Source: Methylobacter sp015476545 (GTDB lineage: Bacteria > Pseudomonadota > Gammaproteobacteria > Methylococcales > Methylomonadaceae). Taken from it: a stretch of DNA of 64,000 nucleotides. Shown here one piece after another: positions 34,980-45,761 of the stretch. The first letter of the stretch is position 1. Each line of letters starts with the position of its first letter. The stretch spans positions 3,968,001 to 4,032,000 of the forward strand of contig NZ_CP197401.1 of NCBI RefSeq assembly GCF_052162025.1. Reading direction: 5' to 3'. Made by a program: the position numbers and the translations under genes. The notes below the pieces were generated by a model. The model was not told the DNA's origin and ran no database searches. It was given only the letters and a program-made list of their open reading frames with translations.

Positions 34980-35297
34980 CTACTTAACGATCAGGCTGTT
35001 ATTGACCATTTTAACGCCGCTTACCGCTCTCGCCCGCTCAACTGCTTTGTTAGCGGCTTTTTCGGAATCGACAAAACCGCTCAGTTGTACGACCCCTTTA
35101 AATGTCTTCACGTTAATATCCAGCACTTCCAGGCTTGGATCATTGAATATGGCCGTTTTTACTTTGGTCGTAAGCACAGAATCGTCAAGATATTCGCCGG
35201 TACTTTCATGCCTTCTGCTTCCCGCACAGCCGGCAAGCGACAACACCAATAATACAACTGATAAAAAACGTATTATCAAACTGAATTGATTCATCAT
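34980..35297 (-). CDS. Single BON-domain lipoprotein
   Basis: A 105-residue lipoprotein: signal MMNQFSLIIRFLSVVLLVLSLAGC with the acylated Cys at about 24, then one BON domain (SVLTTKVKTAIFNDPSLEV, VNVKTFKGVVQLSGFVDSEK-like pattern, MVNNSLIVK). BON domains bind phospholipid or stabilise the envelope; OsmY and DolP are relatives. It converges with the glycosyltransferase gene, 31 bp apart, and is divergent from mgtE. It differs from DolP at 5.7 kb by having a single BON domain. Start may be either of two adjacent ATGs. Confidence 0.85.
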   Translation of the reverse strand: MMNQFSLIIRFLSVVLLVLSLAGCAGSRRHESTGEYLDDSVLTTKVKTAIFNDPSLEVLDINVKTFKGVVQLSGFVDSEKAANKAVERARAVSGVKMVNNSLIVK

Positions 35298-35513
35298 ATA
35301 TTTATATAACGTCGATAAATAGATAGGGTTTTAGCCGTTAATTATAACCCGCATTAATTAAGATATTATTTCATATACTATAAAAATATCGCCCAGCGTT
35401 TCATTTCCATGTTTTTCATAAATGAGCCGGAAATTTTAATTAGGCTTATTGTCTCTGTAAAAAGCATATTTTAATAAAAACAAATCTTACGGCCTTTAAA
35501 CTATTTTTTAACC

Positions 35514-36965
35514 ATGGAATCCCCTGACAAACGCCATTCCGAGCAGTTTCTTCAGCAGCTCCTGCAGCGTGTCATCACTTTGCTCGAAAAACAGCATCGG
35601 GAAGAATCCCTGGTGCAAAAAGGCCCGGCAACCCGGCAGGCGTTGGTCGAAATCGCTCGGCACAAGCAGCAGCAGGCCCTTTTACAGGAAGAATTTGCCC
35701 AGCTTCATCCTGCCGATATCGCCTATATTCTTGAGTCGCTGCCGCTGGATCATCGCCGTACAATCTGGAACGCTATCAGAACCGATATTGACGGGCAAGT
35801 GCTGCTGGAAGTCTCCGACGCGGTGCGGCAAACGCTGATTGCAGACATGGGGCCCGAAGAGTTGGCCATCGTCGCCGGTAAACTGGAAAGCGACGAGATC
35901 GCGGACCTTGCTGCCGACCTGCCTCAAAATGCCATGCAGCGCATTCTGAAGTCCCTTAATCGCAAAAAACGCAAGGATCTGGATGCGGTTCTGGCCTGCC
36001 GGGAAGATCAAGTCGGCTCGCGCATGGATTTTGGCACAATCAAGATCCGGGACGATCTGACCCTGAAAGCCATAGCCGACTATATCCGCAAGCGCGGCAA
36101 ACTGCCGGGCCATACCGACAAATTGTTCGTCGTGGACCAAAGCAATAAAATAAAGGGCGTTTTGCCGCTGCAGCGATTATTGACCCATCCGCCCAGCCAG
36201 CAAGTAGCGGACATTATGGTGACCGATTTTATCGCGTTTTCAGTCGATCAAAATCTCACCGAAGCCGCCCGGGCTTTCGAACGTTACGACCTTATCTCGG
36301 CGCCGGTCGTCGACCATGAAGACCGATTGCTGGGCCGGCTTTGCGTCGACAGCATCGTCGATTATATCCGAGAGGAAACGGACGAAGACCTGCTGATTCA
36401 GGCCGGCGTCGAAGAAGAGGAGGATATATTTTCCAGTGTCTGGAAGAGCGCCAAAAACCGCTGGGGCTGGCTGTTGATCAATATCGCCACGGCCTTTGCC
36501 GCAACGCGCATCATCGGCCTATTCGAAGACACGATTCTGCATCTGGTGGCGCTGGCCTCGCTGATGCCGATCATCGCCTCGACAGGCGGCAATACCGGCA
36601 ACCAAACCAGTATGCTGATCATCCGCTCACTGGCGCTTGGGCAGATTACCCGGGCCAATGTCCGTCATCTGATCATGAAGGAACTGAGCCTCGCCATCTT
36701 GAACGGCACGCTGCTGGGCAGCCTGGTCGGCGGACTGGTCTGGCTGTTCTATCAGAACCAGGACCTTGCCCTGGTCATGGGCATCGCCATGTTTATCAAC
36801 CTGCAAGTCGCCGTCTTCGTCGGCCTCGGCATCCCTTTGCTGCGCCACAAGTTCGATAAGGACCCCGCAGTCGGCACCAGCGTCATGCTCACCTTCATCA
36901 CTGATGCCATGGGTTTTTTTATTTTCCTGGGGCTGGCCAGCGTATTCCTGCTGGACCGGCCTTGA
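35514..36965 (+). CDS. mgtE: Magnesium transporter MgtE
   Basis: MgtE is a Mg2+ channel gated by its cytoplasmic domains. The 483-residue product has the N-terminal MgtE superhelix (about 35-150, LHPADIAYILESLPLDHR), two CBS domains (about 155-285, including ADIMVTDFIAFSVDQNLTEAA and YDLISAPVVDHEDRLLG), and five membrane helices from about 315. The pore signature appears in ASLMPIIASTGGNTGNQTSMLIIRS. The 216 bp before it are AT-rich; I see no magnesium riboswitch structure. It stands alone. Confidence 0.95.
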   Translation: MESPDKRHSEQFLQQLLQRVITLLEKQHREESLVQKGPATRQALVEIARHKQQQALLQEEFAQLHPADIAYILESLPLDHRRTIWNAIRTDIDGQVLLEVSDAVRQTLIADMGPEELAIVAGKLESDEIADLAADLPQNAMQRILKSLNRKKRKDLDAVLACREDQVGSRMDFGTIKIRDDLTLKAIADYIRKRGKLPGHTDKLFVVDQSNKIKGVLPLQRLLTHPPSQQVADIMVTDFIAFSVDQNLTEAARAFERYDLISAPVVDHEDRLLGRLCVDSIVDYIREETDEDLLIQAGVEEEEDIFSSVWKSAKNRWGWLLINIATAFAATRIIGLFEDTILHLVALASLMPIIASTGGNTGNQTSMLIIRSLALGQITRANVRHLIMKELSLAILNGTLLGSLVGGLVWLFYQNQDLALVMGIAMFINLQVAVFVGLGIPLLRHKFDKDPAVGTSVMLTFITDAMGFFIFLGLASVFLLDRP

Positions 36966-37006
36966 GCCGGACTCCCAGCGATTCCAAAGTCGCCTTTGTT
37001 ATTTTT

Positions 37007-37882
37007 TTACACTTTTCCGACCAGATCGGCGGCCACGTCGTGCAGGCCGCCGGTCACAGCGGCCAGAAACTCGTAATCCAGGCGCTCAATGGTATCCTTG
37101 GACTTATGGTAATAAGGATAGCGCAACGGGGCTGTATCCGTGACCATGATCGCCGGATAGTCCTCCTTCCAGAAGGACCAATGATCCGAACTCCAGGCGC
37201 CGGGAAAATTGGACGGCAGCGTGAACGTTTCGCAAGGAACCGGTGAATTTCGCCGGAACGACTGCGCGGCGTCAGCAAGGAGTTCGCGCGAGCGGCGATT
37301 GCCGACCAGCGCGATAAAATTGCCGCGGGCCGGCGCCAGCAGTCCGAACAGCGACAGGTGCTGGCTGCCGAACTTTTCGGACCGGTAGGCGATTGTTTCA
37401 AGGCAGATCATCCCGACCACGCTCTCGCCGCGCTCGCGGCAGCGTGCCGCGTACACCCGGCTGCCCATCTGCCGGGTCCGCAGGAACGGTTTCTCTTCAT
37501 TGGTGAAGGCGACAAAGCGCAGCGTACGGCCAATCGTCTCATGCGCGAACGCACGGGCCAGCGCGAGCAGCGCGGCGATGCCGGAACCGTTATCGTCAGC
37601 CCCCGGTGATCGGCGATGCGTATCATAGTGAGCTCCTACAATAATCACCTCTTCCGGAGCAATAAGGCCGCGCACTTCGACTTCGATATTGGCGAATAAT
37701 CTTCCCTTCGCCTCGTACTCCTGCCGCGCGGGAGTATAGCCCGCTTCGCGCAGCCATTGTTCAATGAGTCCTGCGGCCTCAACCAGCTGCGGATAATGGT
37801 AGACGTTGCGCGCACCGATATCACGGGCAAGCCGTCCGATGTCTTCGCGCAGTCTTGCAGTGTACTGATCTGATGCTGTCAT
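37007..37882 (-). CDS. M28-family zinc metallopeptidase
   Basis: A 291-residue M28 aminopeptidase-type protein. Metal ligands and catalytic acids are visible: His85 in GAHYDTH, Asp96/Asp97 in GADDNGSG, Glu129/Glu130 in FTNEE, and a C-terminal YYHKSKDT with the last His. No signal peptide is present on the chosen start, so a cytoplasmic place is likely. The start at 37882 has an excellent AGGAGGGA 8 nt upstream; the longer frame lacks one. Substrate peptides are unknown. It lies 114 bp downstream of nadE and converges with mgtE. Confidence 0.88.
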   Translation of the reverse strand: MTASDQYTARLREDIGRLARDIGARNVYHYPQLVEAAGLIEQWLREAGYTPARQEYEAKGRLFANIEVEVRGLIAPEEVIIVGAHYDTHRRSPGADDNGSGIAALLALARAFAHETIGRTLRFVAFTNEEKPFLRTRQMGSRVYAARCRERGESVVGMICLETIAYRSEKFGSQHLSLFGLLAPARGNFIALVGNRRSRELLADAAQSFRRNSPVPCETFTLPSNFPGAWSSDHWSFWKEDYPAIMVTDTAPLRYPYYHKSKDTIERLDYEFLAAVTGGLHDVAADLVGKV

Positions 37883-37996
37883 GTCAGAAGTCCCTCCTAA
37901 TGAAGTACAGTGCGCCAATTGGCAATCAATGCTAGGCGCCCTATGAATGCTTGTTCTCCCAATAATAAGAGCGTCTACCGAGTTTGATGAAAGTTT

Positions 37997-39607
37997 TTAA
38001 ATCCCGCGGTAACCCGAAGTGATCGGATAGCGCCTATCGCGGCCGAACGCTCTGGGCGTGATTCGGATGCAGGGCGGCGACTGCCGGCGTTTGTACTCGT
38101 TTCTGTCGACCAGACGTATGGCCCTCTCGACATCTTCGCGCCGGAAACCGGCCGCGATAATCTCTTCAGCCGACTGATCCTGTTCCACGTACCGCTCCAG
38201 TATCGGATCCAGCACATTGTACGGCGGCAAGGAATCCTCATCGAGCTGATCGGGCGCCAGCTCGGCCGACGGCGGTCGAGTGAGCACGCGCTCCGGAATC
38301 ACATTGGACAGCGAATTGCGATAGTGCGCCAGCTCGTATACCAGCAATTTCGGCACATCCTTGATCGGCGCAAAGCCGCCGGCCATATCGCCATATAAAG
38401 TCGCATAGCCGACGCTCATTTCGCTTTTATTGCCGGTCGTCAGCAGCAGTTTGCCCGACTTGTTGGACATCGCCATCAGAATCACGCCGCGGCAGCGCGC
38501 CTGGATGTTCTCTTCGGTCGTGTCCTTGGCCCTGCCGGCGAACACACCAGCCAGCATGTCCGTGAAGGCGCTGACGGCCGGTTCTATCGGGATCGTATGA
38601 TATTTGACGCCCAGGGCTTCAGCCTCCAGCGCCGCATCTTCAAGGCTCATGGCCTGCGTATAGCGCGACGGCATCAGCACGGCTTCCACTTTGTCAGCTC
38701 CCAGCGCATCGACGGCCAAAGCCAGCACCAGCGCCGAGTCGACGCCGCCTGACAGGCCCAGGATGGCGCCCTGAAAGCCGTTCTTCGCGACGTAATCCCT
38801 GATGCCCAGCACCAGGGCCCGGTATTCGCTGGAGACCTCGTTGTACAGCGGCGCGCAAGAGCTTTTCAGGGGCCGATTGCCTTCAAATTCGACCACACTG
38901 ACTTGCTCGCTGAATTCCTCGGCCCGAAATACGACTTCGCCGCTGCTGTCGACCACAAACGAAGCGCCGTCGAAGATCAGTTCATCCTGTCCGCCGACTT
39001 GGTTGACATAGACCAGCGGCAGCTGCAGCGCCTTAACTTGATTGACGATGATGTCTTCGCGCTCATGGATCTTGCCGGCATGGAAAGGCGAGGCATTCAG
39101 GGTCAGGACCAGCTCGGCGCCGGCGCCTCTGTTCCGGGCCAGGATGCCAGGATGCCAGACGTCCTCGCAAATCGTGATGCCGATCGTGATGCCTTTTAAT
39201 GTAAACAGAGCGGTCTGATCGCCTTCGAAGAAATAGCGCTTTTCATCGAACACGCCATAGTTAGGCAGGGCATTCTTTCTGTAACGAGTCAGCACGGCGC
39301 CATCGCGCAGCACAGCCGCGCTATTGTAGAGCTTGCCCTGATAGTTGTCGGGAAAGCCCAGCACGACATCGATGCCAGTCGCCTGCGCGGCAATGCGCTC
39401 GACAGCATGGGCCGCATGCGCGATAAAATCCGGCCGCAGCAACAGGTCCTCGGGCGGGTAACCGGTCACGGACAGCTCGGGAAAGACGATCAGGTCGGCA
39501 TGCAGCCGGTCCCGGGCATGAATGGCCGTTTCGATAATCTTGTCGGCATTGGCATCGATACCGCCGACCAGTGGGTTGATTTGAGCAAGCGCTATTTTTA
39601 AAGACAT
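37997..39607 (-). CDS. nadE: Glutamine-dependent NAD+ synthetase
   Basis: NadE amidates nicotinate adenine dinucleotide to NAD, taking ammonia from glutamine. The 536-residue product joins an N-terminal nitrilase-type glutaminase (Glu in LIVFPELSVTGYPPEDLL, catalytic Cys in ITICEDVWHP) to a C-terminal synthetase with the P-loop LGLSGGVDSALVLALA and TTGNKSEMSVGYATLYGDMAGG. This is the two-domain bacterial form of normal length (about 540). It completes the route that nadC feeds at 7 kb. The C-terminal end (RRQSPPCIRITPRAFGRDRRYPI) is the usual family ending. Confidence 0.97.
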   Translation of the reverse strand: MSLKIALAQINPLVGGIDANADKIIETAIHARDRLHADLIVFPELSVTGYPPEDLLLRPDFIAHAAHAVERIAAQATGIDVVLGFPDNYQGKLYNSAAVLRDGAVLTRYRKNALPNYGVFDEKRYFFEGDQTALFTLKGITIGITICEDVWHPGILARNRGAGAELVLTLNASPFHAGKIHEREDIIVNQVKALQLPLVYVNQVGGQDELIFDGASFVVDSSGEVVFRAEEFSEQVSVVEFEGNRPLKSSCAPLYNEVSSEYRALVLGIRDYVAKNGFQGAILGLSGGVDSALVLALAVDALGADKVEAVLMPSRYTQAMSLEDAALEAEALGVKYHTIPIEPAVSAFTDMLAGVFAGRAKDTTEENIQARCRGVILMAMSNKSGKLLLTTGNKSEMSVGYATLYGDMAGGFAPIKDVPKLLVYELAHYRNSLSNVIPERVLTRPPSAELAPDQLDEDSLPPYNVLDPILERYVEQDQSAEEIIAAGFRREDVERAIRLVDRNEYKRRQSPPCIRITPRAFGRDRRYPITSGYRGI

Positions 39608-39709
39608 GTATGGATTAACAATAACTGAGGTTGAATATTTGACTGCAAAAACGGCAAAGAAATCTGTAGACGTACGAAATCAGGCCTATAGACTGATCAT
39701 AACAAAACC

Positions 39710-40507
39710 TTATTTGGCAATGACACCGGTTTCTGACTTAACCGCCCTATGCACCGGCACGCGCTTTTGCAATGCAATCAGAAACAACCCGGCTCCGCCT
39801 GCAGCCAGCAGATGTTTGAGCGAATGCCCGCTGAAAAAGCGCAGGTGCTCGTAGATGACCGCATCACCGGCTTCCGCCAGTTTGGCTGCAACATAGATGC
39901 CGACGATGCCCCACAAATAACCATTGCCGGAAAGCCGCGGTTGACAGAAGATCAGCATGACCGGAATCAGCAGCATAGGCAGAAACTGAACCAGGCCGTA
40001 AAAGCGCAAATCGCCGAGTCCCTGCTGCTCGCTCCAGTGCCAGTAAATTACCGATGCCATGCCGATCAGAATCAGCGGATAGAGCAGCCGCCTGCCCCAT
40101 TCAATGGATAGGAACTCGCCGACTATGGCTGAAAACAGCGCCATAAAGGCTATCGTCATCGGCAGTCTATCCCAAACCAGCGTCCCGTTGTCAGGATTTA
40201 AATGGTAATAGCCCGATCCCAGACCAGTCAGGCCGACGCCAATGAAAAACATCAAATAAGCCGAGCGCAATTGCGGCAAGCCGCCATCAAGCCGGCTAGC
40301 CGTGACCCGCCGCATGCCCACCAAACCGACGATCAAAAAAGGCAGGCTGGTCATGACATTCCAGAAGTTGGGAATGCCCAGAATCTGCTTCTGATCACCG
40401 AAATCATGATAATTCAGATCCTGCGGTATCTTAGGCACCAGCGTGAAAACCGCAATCAACGCGATAATAGTGAACAGAACGATAAAGCTTCGGACTGATC
40501 GGTTCAT
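39710..40507 (-). CDS. Alkaline ceramidase-like (CREST superfamily) membrane protein
   Basis: A 265-residue protein with about seven hydrophobic segments. Likely metal-site residues of the CREST hydrolases are present: Ser/His in GLGSGYYHLNPDN, Asp in WDRLPMT, and the C-terminal pair in SGHSLKHLLAAGG. Alkaline ceramidases of this superfamily cleave amide-linked fatty acids; bacterial members have no fixed substrate. The start at 40507 has AGGA six bases upstream and lies 53 nt after sucD, so it is probably on the sucCD transcript. The frame continues upstream into sucD but without coding character. Confidence 0.75.
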   Translation of the reverse strand: MNRSVRSFIVLFTIIALIAVFTLVPKIPQDLNYHDFGDQKQILGIPNFWNVMTSLPFLIVGLVGMRRVTASRLDGGLPQLRSAYLMFFIGVGLTGLGSGYYHLNPDNGTLVWDRLPMTIAFMALFSAIVGEFLSIEWGRRLLYPLILIGMASVIYWHWSEQQGLGDLRFYGLVQFLPMLLIPVMLIFCQPRLSGNGYLWGIVGIYVAAKLAEAGDAVIYEHLRFFSGHSLKHLLAAGGAGLFLIALQKRVPVHRAVKSETGVIAK

Positions 40508-40559
40508 AAGCTGTCCTGGCGTGCTTCGCGTACCGTGTTGTCTATCATCCGTCCGGTCG

Positions 40560-41425
40560 TTATTGCAGACAGCGCTGCATCGCCACGCCGATGTCGGCCG
40601 GTGAATTGACGACTTCGATGCCGGCCGCCTTAAGCGCGGCGATTTTGCCTGCGGCCGTGCCCTTGCCGCCCGTGATGATGGCGCCGGCATGGCCCATGCG
40701 CTTGCCAGGCGGCGCCGTCTGGCCCGCGATATAGGATACGACCGGTTTCGTGACATGCGCCTTGATATAGTCGGCCGCATCCTCTTCCTCGCCGCCGCCT
40801 ATCTCCCCGACCATGACGATGCCGCGAGTCTGTTCGTCCTGCTCGAAACGGCTGAGCACGTCGATAAAGTTCATGCCGTGAATAGGATCGCCGCCTATGC
40901 CGACGCAGGTGCTCTGCCCCAGCCCTTGTTTGGTCGTCTGGTTGACGGCCTCATAGGTCAGGGTGCCGGAACGCGAGACGATGCCAATGGCGCCCGGCAG
41001 ATGGATATGGCCCGGCATGATGCCGATCTTGCATTGGCCCGGCGTAATCACCCCAGGACAATTCGGCCCGATCAGCAAGGCATCGGTGCCGGCCATGGCG
41101 GCCTTGACGCGCAGCATATGCAATACCGGAATGCCTTCCGTAATGCAGACGATGATCCTGATGCCGGCATCGACGGCTTCCAGAATGGCGTCGGCCGCAT
41201 AGAAAGGCGGCACATAGATCATGGTCGCATCGGCGCCGGTCTGCCTGACGGCGTCCTCGACGGTATCGAAGACCGGCAGGCCCAGATGCGTGTCGCCGCC
41301 GCGGCCCGGCGTCACGCCGCCAACCAGTTGCGTGCCGTACGCCAGCGTCTGTTCGGAATGGAACGTGCCCTGCTTACCGGTAAAGCCCTGGCAAATCACT
41401 CTGGTATGCTTGTCGATCAAAATGC

Positions 41426-41429
<4 letters not shown>
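40560..41429 (-). CDS. sucD: Succinyl-CoA synthetase alpha subunit
   Basis: The alpha subunit carries the CoA site and the phosphorylated histidine of succinyl-CoA synthetase in the TCA cycle. The 289-residue product starts MSILIDKHTRVICQGFTGKQG and has GPNCPGVI, GIVSRSGTLTYEA and the phospho-His motif KRMGHAGAII. It overlaps sucC by 4 nt. Methylotrophs also have paralogous malate-CoA ligases, but the pair is closer in wording to E. coli SucCD, and no serine-cycle genes are near. Confidence 0.93.
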
Positions 41430-42592
<1,163 letters not shown>

Positions 42593-42749
42593 TTATCGCT
42601 CCTGGTTTGACCGGCAACGACCGGAGGGTATTTTCTCAAGCCTTTGCATCGATGCTATGATGGTTCAGTTCAATCCGATCCGCCAGTAAAACTGGGGAAA
42701 TCTGCTATTCTAACCAAGTCCCTGCAAAACGCTATTGTTAAAACCACCC

Positions 42750-44378
42750 ATGTCAGATAATACGCATGAGACCATTTTCCCCTGCCCGTTCTCCAAAGGC
42801 TACGGCATTCCCGCCAAGCAAGCCTGGCTGCTGCTGAAGGTTTTCCTGACTTACCGTTTTATTCTGGCCACGCTGTTTATCGTGTTATTTCAAGGCCAGA
42901 TAGGGCCCTCTTCGCTTGGATCATACGACCGCCAACTCTATATTTACAGCAGCCAGAGCTATGTCATATTGTCTGCCGTCTCCAGCATCTGCATAGCTTG
43001 GCGGCTGACCGGCTATACGCTGCAGGCACAGCTGCTTATTTTTACCGACATCATCATTCTCACATTGCTGATGCATGCCTGCGGCGGCATCAATAGCGGC
43101 ATAGGCATACTGCTCGCCGTCTCCATCGCCTATGGCGGTCTGTTGATCGGCGGCCGCTGCGCGATGTATTTTGCCGCTGTCGCCAGCCTGGCCGTCCTGT
43201 CCGAACAGATTTATGCCGATCAGGCCGGCCTTTTTGAAAAAACGTCTTACATATACGCCGGCATGCTGGGAGCCTCGTTCTTCACGATCGCCCTGTTGTC
43301 CTATGTGCTGGCGAAGCGCAGTGAACAGACGGTGCAACTGGCTCATCAGCAAAAACAGACCATCACGCAACTGGAAGAGTTGAACCATTACATTATCCAG
43401 CATCTGCAGTCGGGCATCATCATCGCCAATAAAAAACAGGCTATCCAGATGGTCAACGAAGCGGCCTTGCGCCTGGCCAATCTGCAAGCCATGCCGGCCA
43501 CGCTGGCCGATATTTCGGAACAGTTATGGCTGGCTTTTCAGATCTGGCTCAACGAGCCTGAACAGGCAATTGCACAGCTGCAACTGCCGAACCGGTCCGA
43601 AATTCATATCCGTTTCATGCCGCTGCCGACGCAGCAGGAATGCCTGTACCTGATCATGTTTGAAGACATCGCGCTTTATAATCAGCGCCTGCAGCAAAGT
43701 AAACTGGCATCCCTGGGCCGGCTCACGGCCAGCATCGCCCATGAAATACGCAATCCGCTGGGCGCCATCAGCCATGCCGGACAATTGCTGTCGGAAAACC
43801 CTCAGTTATCGGCCCAGGACAAGCGCCTGACCGAAATCATTCAGACCCACGCCGGCCGCGTCAATCGCATTATTGAAGATATCCTGCAGCTTTCCAGGAG
43901 GAACGCGTCGAGGCGAAAAAAAATCCAGTTGAAGCCTTGGCTGATCGATTACCTGAACAATTTTATACTCGATCAGGCTATCGCTGCCGACACCTTCAAG
44001 CTCTCTGTAAGTACTGAACCTTTATACGCCCTAATAGACCCCGATCACTTAAAGCAGATTCTGGACAATCTGTGCCTGAATGCCCTCCGGTACGGCAAGC
44101 CGGAGCTGGGAAAGATCATACTGCAGGCCCGCATCAGCGGACAGGCGCCGTGCATAGAAATCATCGACAACGGCTCCGGCCTGTCTCCTGAGCAGATCTG
44201 TCATCTTTTTGAGCCCTTTTTCACGACTTCGTCCAGCGGCACCGGGCTAGGCCTTTATATTTCTCGGGAGCTGGCCGAACTCAACCAGGCAAAATTGAGC
44301 TATTATTTAACGGAAAAAAACCGGAGTTGCTTCAAGCTCTGCCTGCCCGATGCGGAAAATAAGTTAATAGAAATATGA
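42750..44378 (+). CDS. pilS: Sensor histidine kinase PilS
   Basis: PilS is the membrane kinase that controls type IV pilus genes with PilR and sigma-54. The 542-residue product has six hydrophobic segments in the first 190 residues, a PAS-like linker, then HisKA with the phospho-acceptor His331 in IAHEIRNPLGAIS and an ATPase domain with N box ILDNLCLNALRYG, DNGSGLS and GTGLGLYISRELAE. I took the ATG at 42750; a TTG five codons upstream is possible. Its stop overlaps the pilR ATG. No pil structural gene is in the window, so targets lie elsewhere. Confidence 0.88.
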   Translation: MSDNTHETIFPCPFSKGYGIPAKQAWLLLKVFLTYRFILATLFIVLFQGQIGPSSLGSYDRQLYIYSSQSYVILSAVSSICIAWRLTGYTLQAQLLIFTDIIILTLLMHACGGINSGIGILLAVSIAYGGLLIGGRCAMYFAAVASLAVLSEQIYADQAGLFEKTSYIYAGMLGASFFTIALLSYVLAKRSEQTVQLAHQQKQTITQLEELNHYIIQHLQSGIIIANKKQAIQMVNEAALRLANLQAMPATLADISEQLWLAFQIWLNEPEQAIAQLQLPNRSEIHIRFMPLPTQQECLYLIMFEDIALYNQRLQQSKLASLGRLTASIAHEIRNPLGAISHAGQLLSENPQLSAQDKRLTEIIQTHAGRVNRIIEDILQLSRRNASRRKKIQLKPWLIDYLNNFILDQAIAADTFKLSVSTEPLYALIDPDHLKQILDNLCLNALRYGKPELGKIILQARISGQAPCIEIIDNGSGLSPEQICHLFEPFFTTSSSGTGLGLYISRELAELNQAKLSYYLTEKNRSCFKLCLPDAENKLIEI

Positions 44379-45724
44379 AAAAACCACTGACATTGATTGT
44401 CGATGATGAACCCGATATCTGCGAGTTACTGGAAATAACCCTTAACCGCATGGATATCCAGACACACTGCGCCGACAATATCGGCAAAGCAAAAGCCCTG
44501 CTGCAACAGCATCCGTTCGATCTTTGCCTGACCGATATGAAGCTGCCCGACGGCAATGGCCTTGATCTGCTGGATCATATACACTCGAATTGCGCCCCGA
44601 TGCCGGTTGCCGTTATTACCGCGCATGGCAATATGGATACGGCGATTCAGGCCATGAAGAAAGGCGCTTTTGATTTTGTCTCGAAACCGGTCGATTTATC
44701 GGCGCTCAGGCAAATGGTGAGCAGCGCGCTGAAACTTGCCAACGCCACGACATACCCCGCCAAAGACAGGCGAACCCGGCATCTATTGCTGGGCGAATCG
44801 CCGGTCATGCGCGCCATCCGCAGCAAAATAACCAAGCTGGCACTCAGCCAGGCTCCAGTTTATATCAGCGGCGAATCCGGCTCGGGCAAGGAACTGGTCG
44901 CCCGGCTCATCCATCAGCAGAGTTCGCGCAGCGACAAGCCTTTTGTGGCCATAAACTGCGGCGCTATTCCTCATGAACTGATGGAAAGCGAGTTCTTCGG
45001 CCATAAAAAAGGCAGTTTTACCGGCGCGGTCAGTGATAAGAAAGGCCTGTTCCAGGCTGCTGAAGGCGGCACCTTATTTCTCGATGAAATCGCGGAACTG
45101 CCTCAATCCCTGCAGGTAAAACTGCTGCGCGCCATTCAGGAAAAGAGAATACGCCCCGTCGGCGAACATCAGGAAATCCCCGTCGACGTCCGCCTGCTCA
45201 GCGCCACCTACCGCAACCTGGCCGATATGGTCCAGGCCGGCACGTTCAGGCAGGATCTGTACTACCGCATCAACGTCATCGACCTGTATGTGCCGCCTTT
45301 GCGGGAGCGCGCCACAGACATACCCATCCTTATCGACCACATATTGACGAAGCTCACGCAAGCTGGCGGCCTGAACAAACCTGCAGTGTCGGCCTCGGCC
45401 CTGTCGGCACTTCAGCAATATCATTTCCCCGGCAATGTGCGTGAGCTTGAGAACATTCTGGAACGGGCTCTGGCCTTGTATGACGGCAAAAGCATCGAAA
45501 TCGACGACCTGAACCTGCCGGTAGGCGCGCATGTCATCGCCGACTCGCCGGCTTATGACCCGGCTCAGGGATCGCTGGAAGATTATCTGGAGCAAATCGA
45601 ACGCAAGGCGATCGTCATCGCCCTGGAAGAAAACAAATGGAACAAGACGGCCGCCGCCAAACAGCTGGGGCTGTCTTTTCGATCCTTACGCTATCGTTTG
45701 AAGAAACTGGATCTGGATAATTAA
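44375..45724 (+). CDS. pilR: Sigma-54-dependent response regulator PilR
   Basis: PilR activates pilin transcription from sigma-54 promoters. The 449-residue product has a receiver domain (phospho-acceptor Asp54 in LCLTDMKLPDGNG), the AAA+ domain with Walker A GESGSGKE (about 166-173), the sigma-54 contact loop GSFTGAVSDKKGLF, and Walker B GGTLFLDEIAELP, then a Fis-type helix-turn-helix (NKTAAAKQLGLSFRSLRYRLKK-like). It overlaps pilS by 4 nt; the hairpin after its stop likely ends the transcript. Confidence 0.9.
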   Translation: MKKPLTLIVDDEPDICELLEITLNRMDIQTHCADNIGKAKALLQQHPFDLCLTDMKLPDGNGLDLLDHIHSNCAPMPVAVITAHGNMDTAIQAMKKGAFDFVSKPVDLSALRQMVSSALKLANATTYPAKDRRTRHLLLGESPVMRAIRSKITKLALSQAPVYISGESGSGKELVARLIHQQSSRSDKPFVAINCGAIPHELMESEFFGHKKGSFTGAVSDKKGLFQAAEGGTLFLDEIAELPQSLQVKLLRAIQEKRIRPVGEHQEIPVDVRLLSATYRNLADMVQAGTFRQDLYYRINVIDLYVPPLRERATDIPILIDHILTKLTQAGGLNKPAVSASALSALQQYHFPGNVRELENILERALALYDGKSIEIDDLNLPVGAHVIADSPAYDPAQGSLEDYLEQIERKAIVIALEENKWNKTAAAKQLGLSFRSLRYRLKKLDLDN

Positions 45725-45749
45725 CCGGCAACTGAACCACTGCCGGTTA
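45722..45749. terminator. Hairpin between pilR and the convergent anchored protein
   Basis: TAACCGGCA and TGCCGGTTA form a perfect 9-bp stem with a 10-nt loop, overlapping the pilR stop. No T tract follows. Serves both convergent genes, by position. Confidence 0.5.
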
Positions 45750-45761
45750 GCCCAGGCGGTG

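Noticed and set aside
35298..35513. Magnesium riboswitch ahead of mgtE
   Set aside because: The region is AT-rich with no conserved stems of the known M-box or mgtA leader; only short chance pairings were seen.
42593..42749. Sigma-54 promoter for pilS
   Set aside because: No TGGCAC-N5-TTGC-type element was found in the 157-bp gap.
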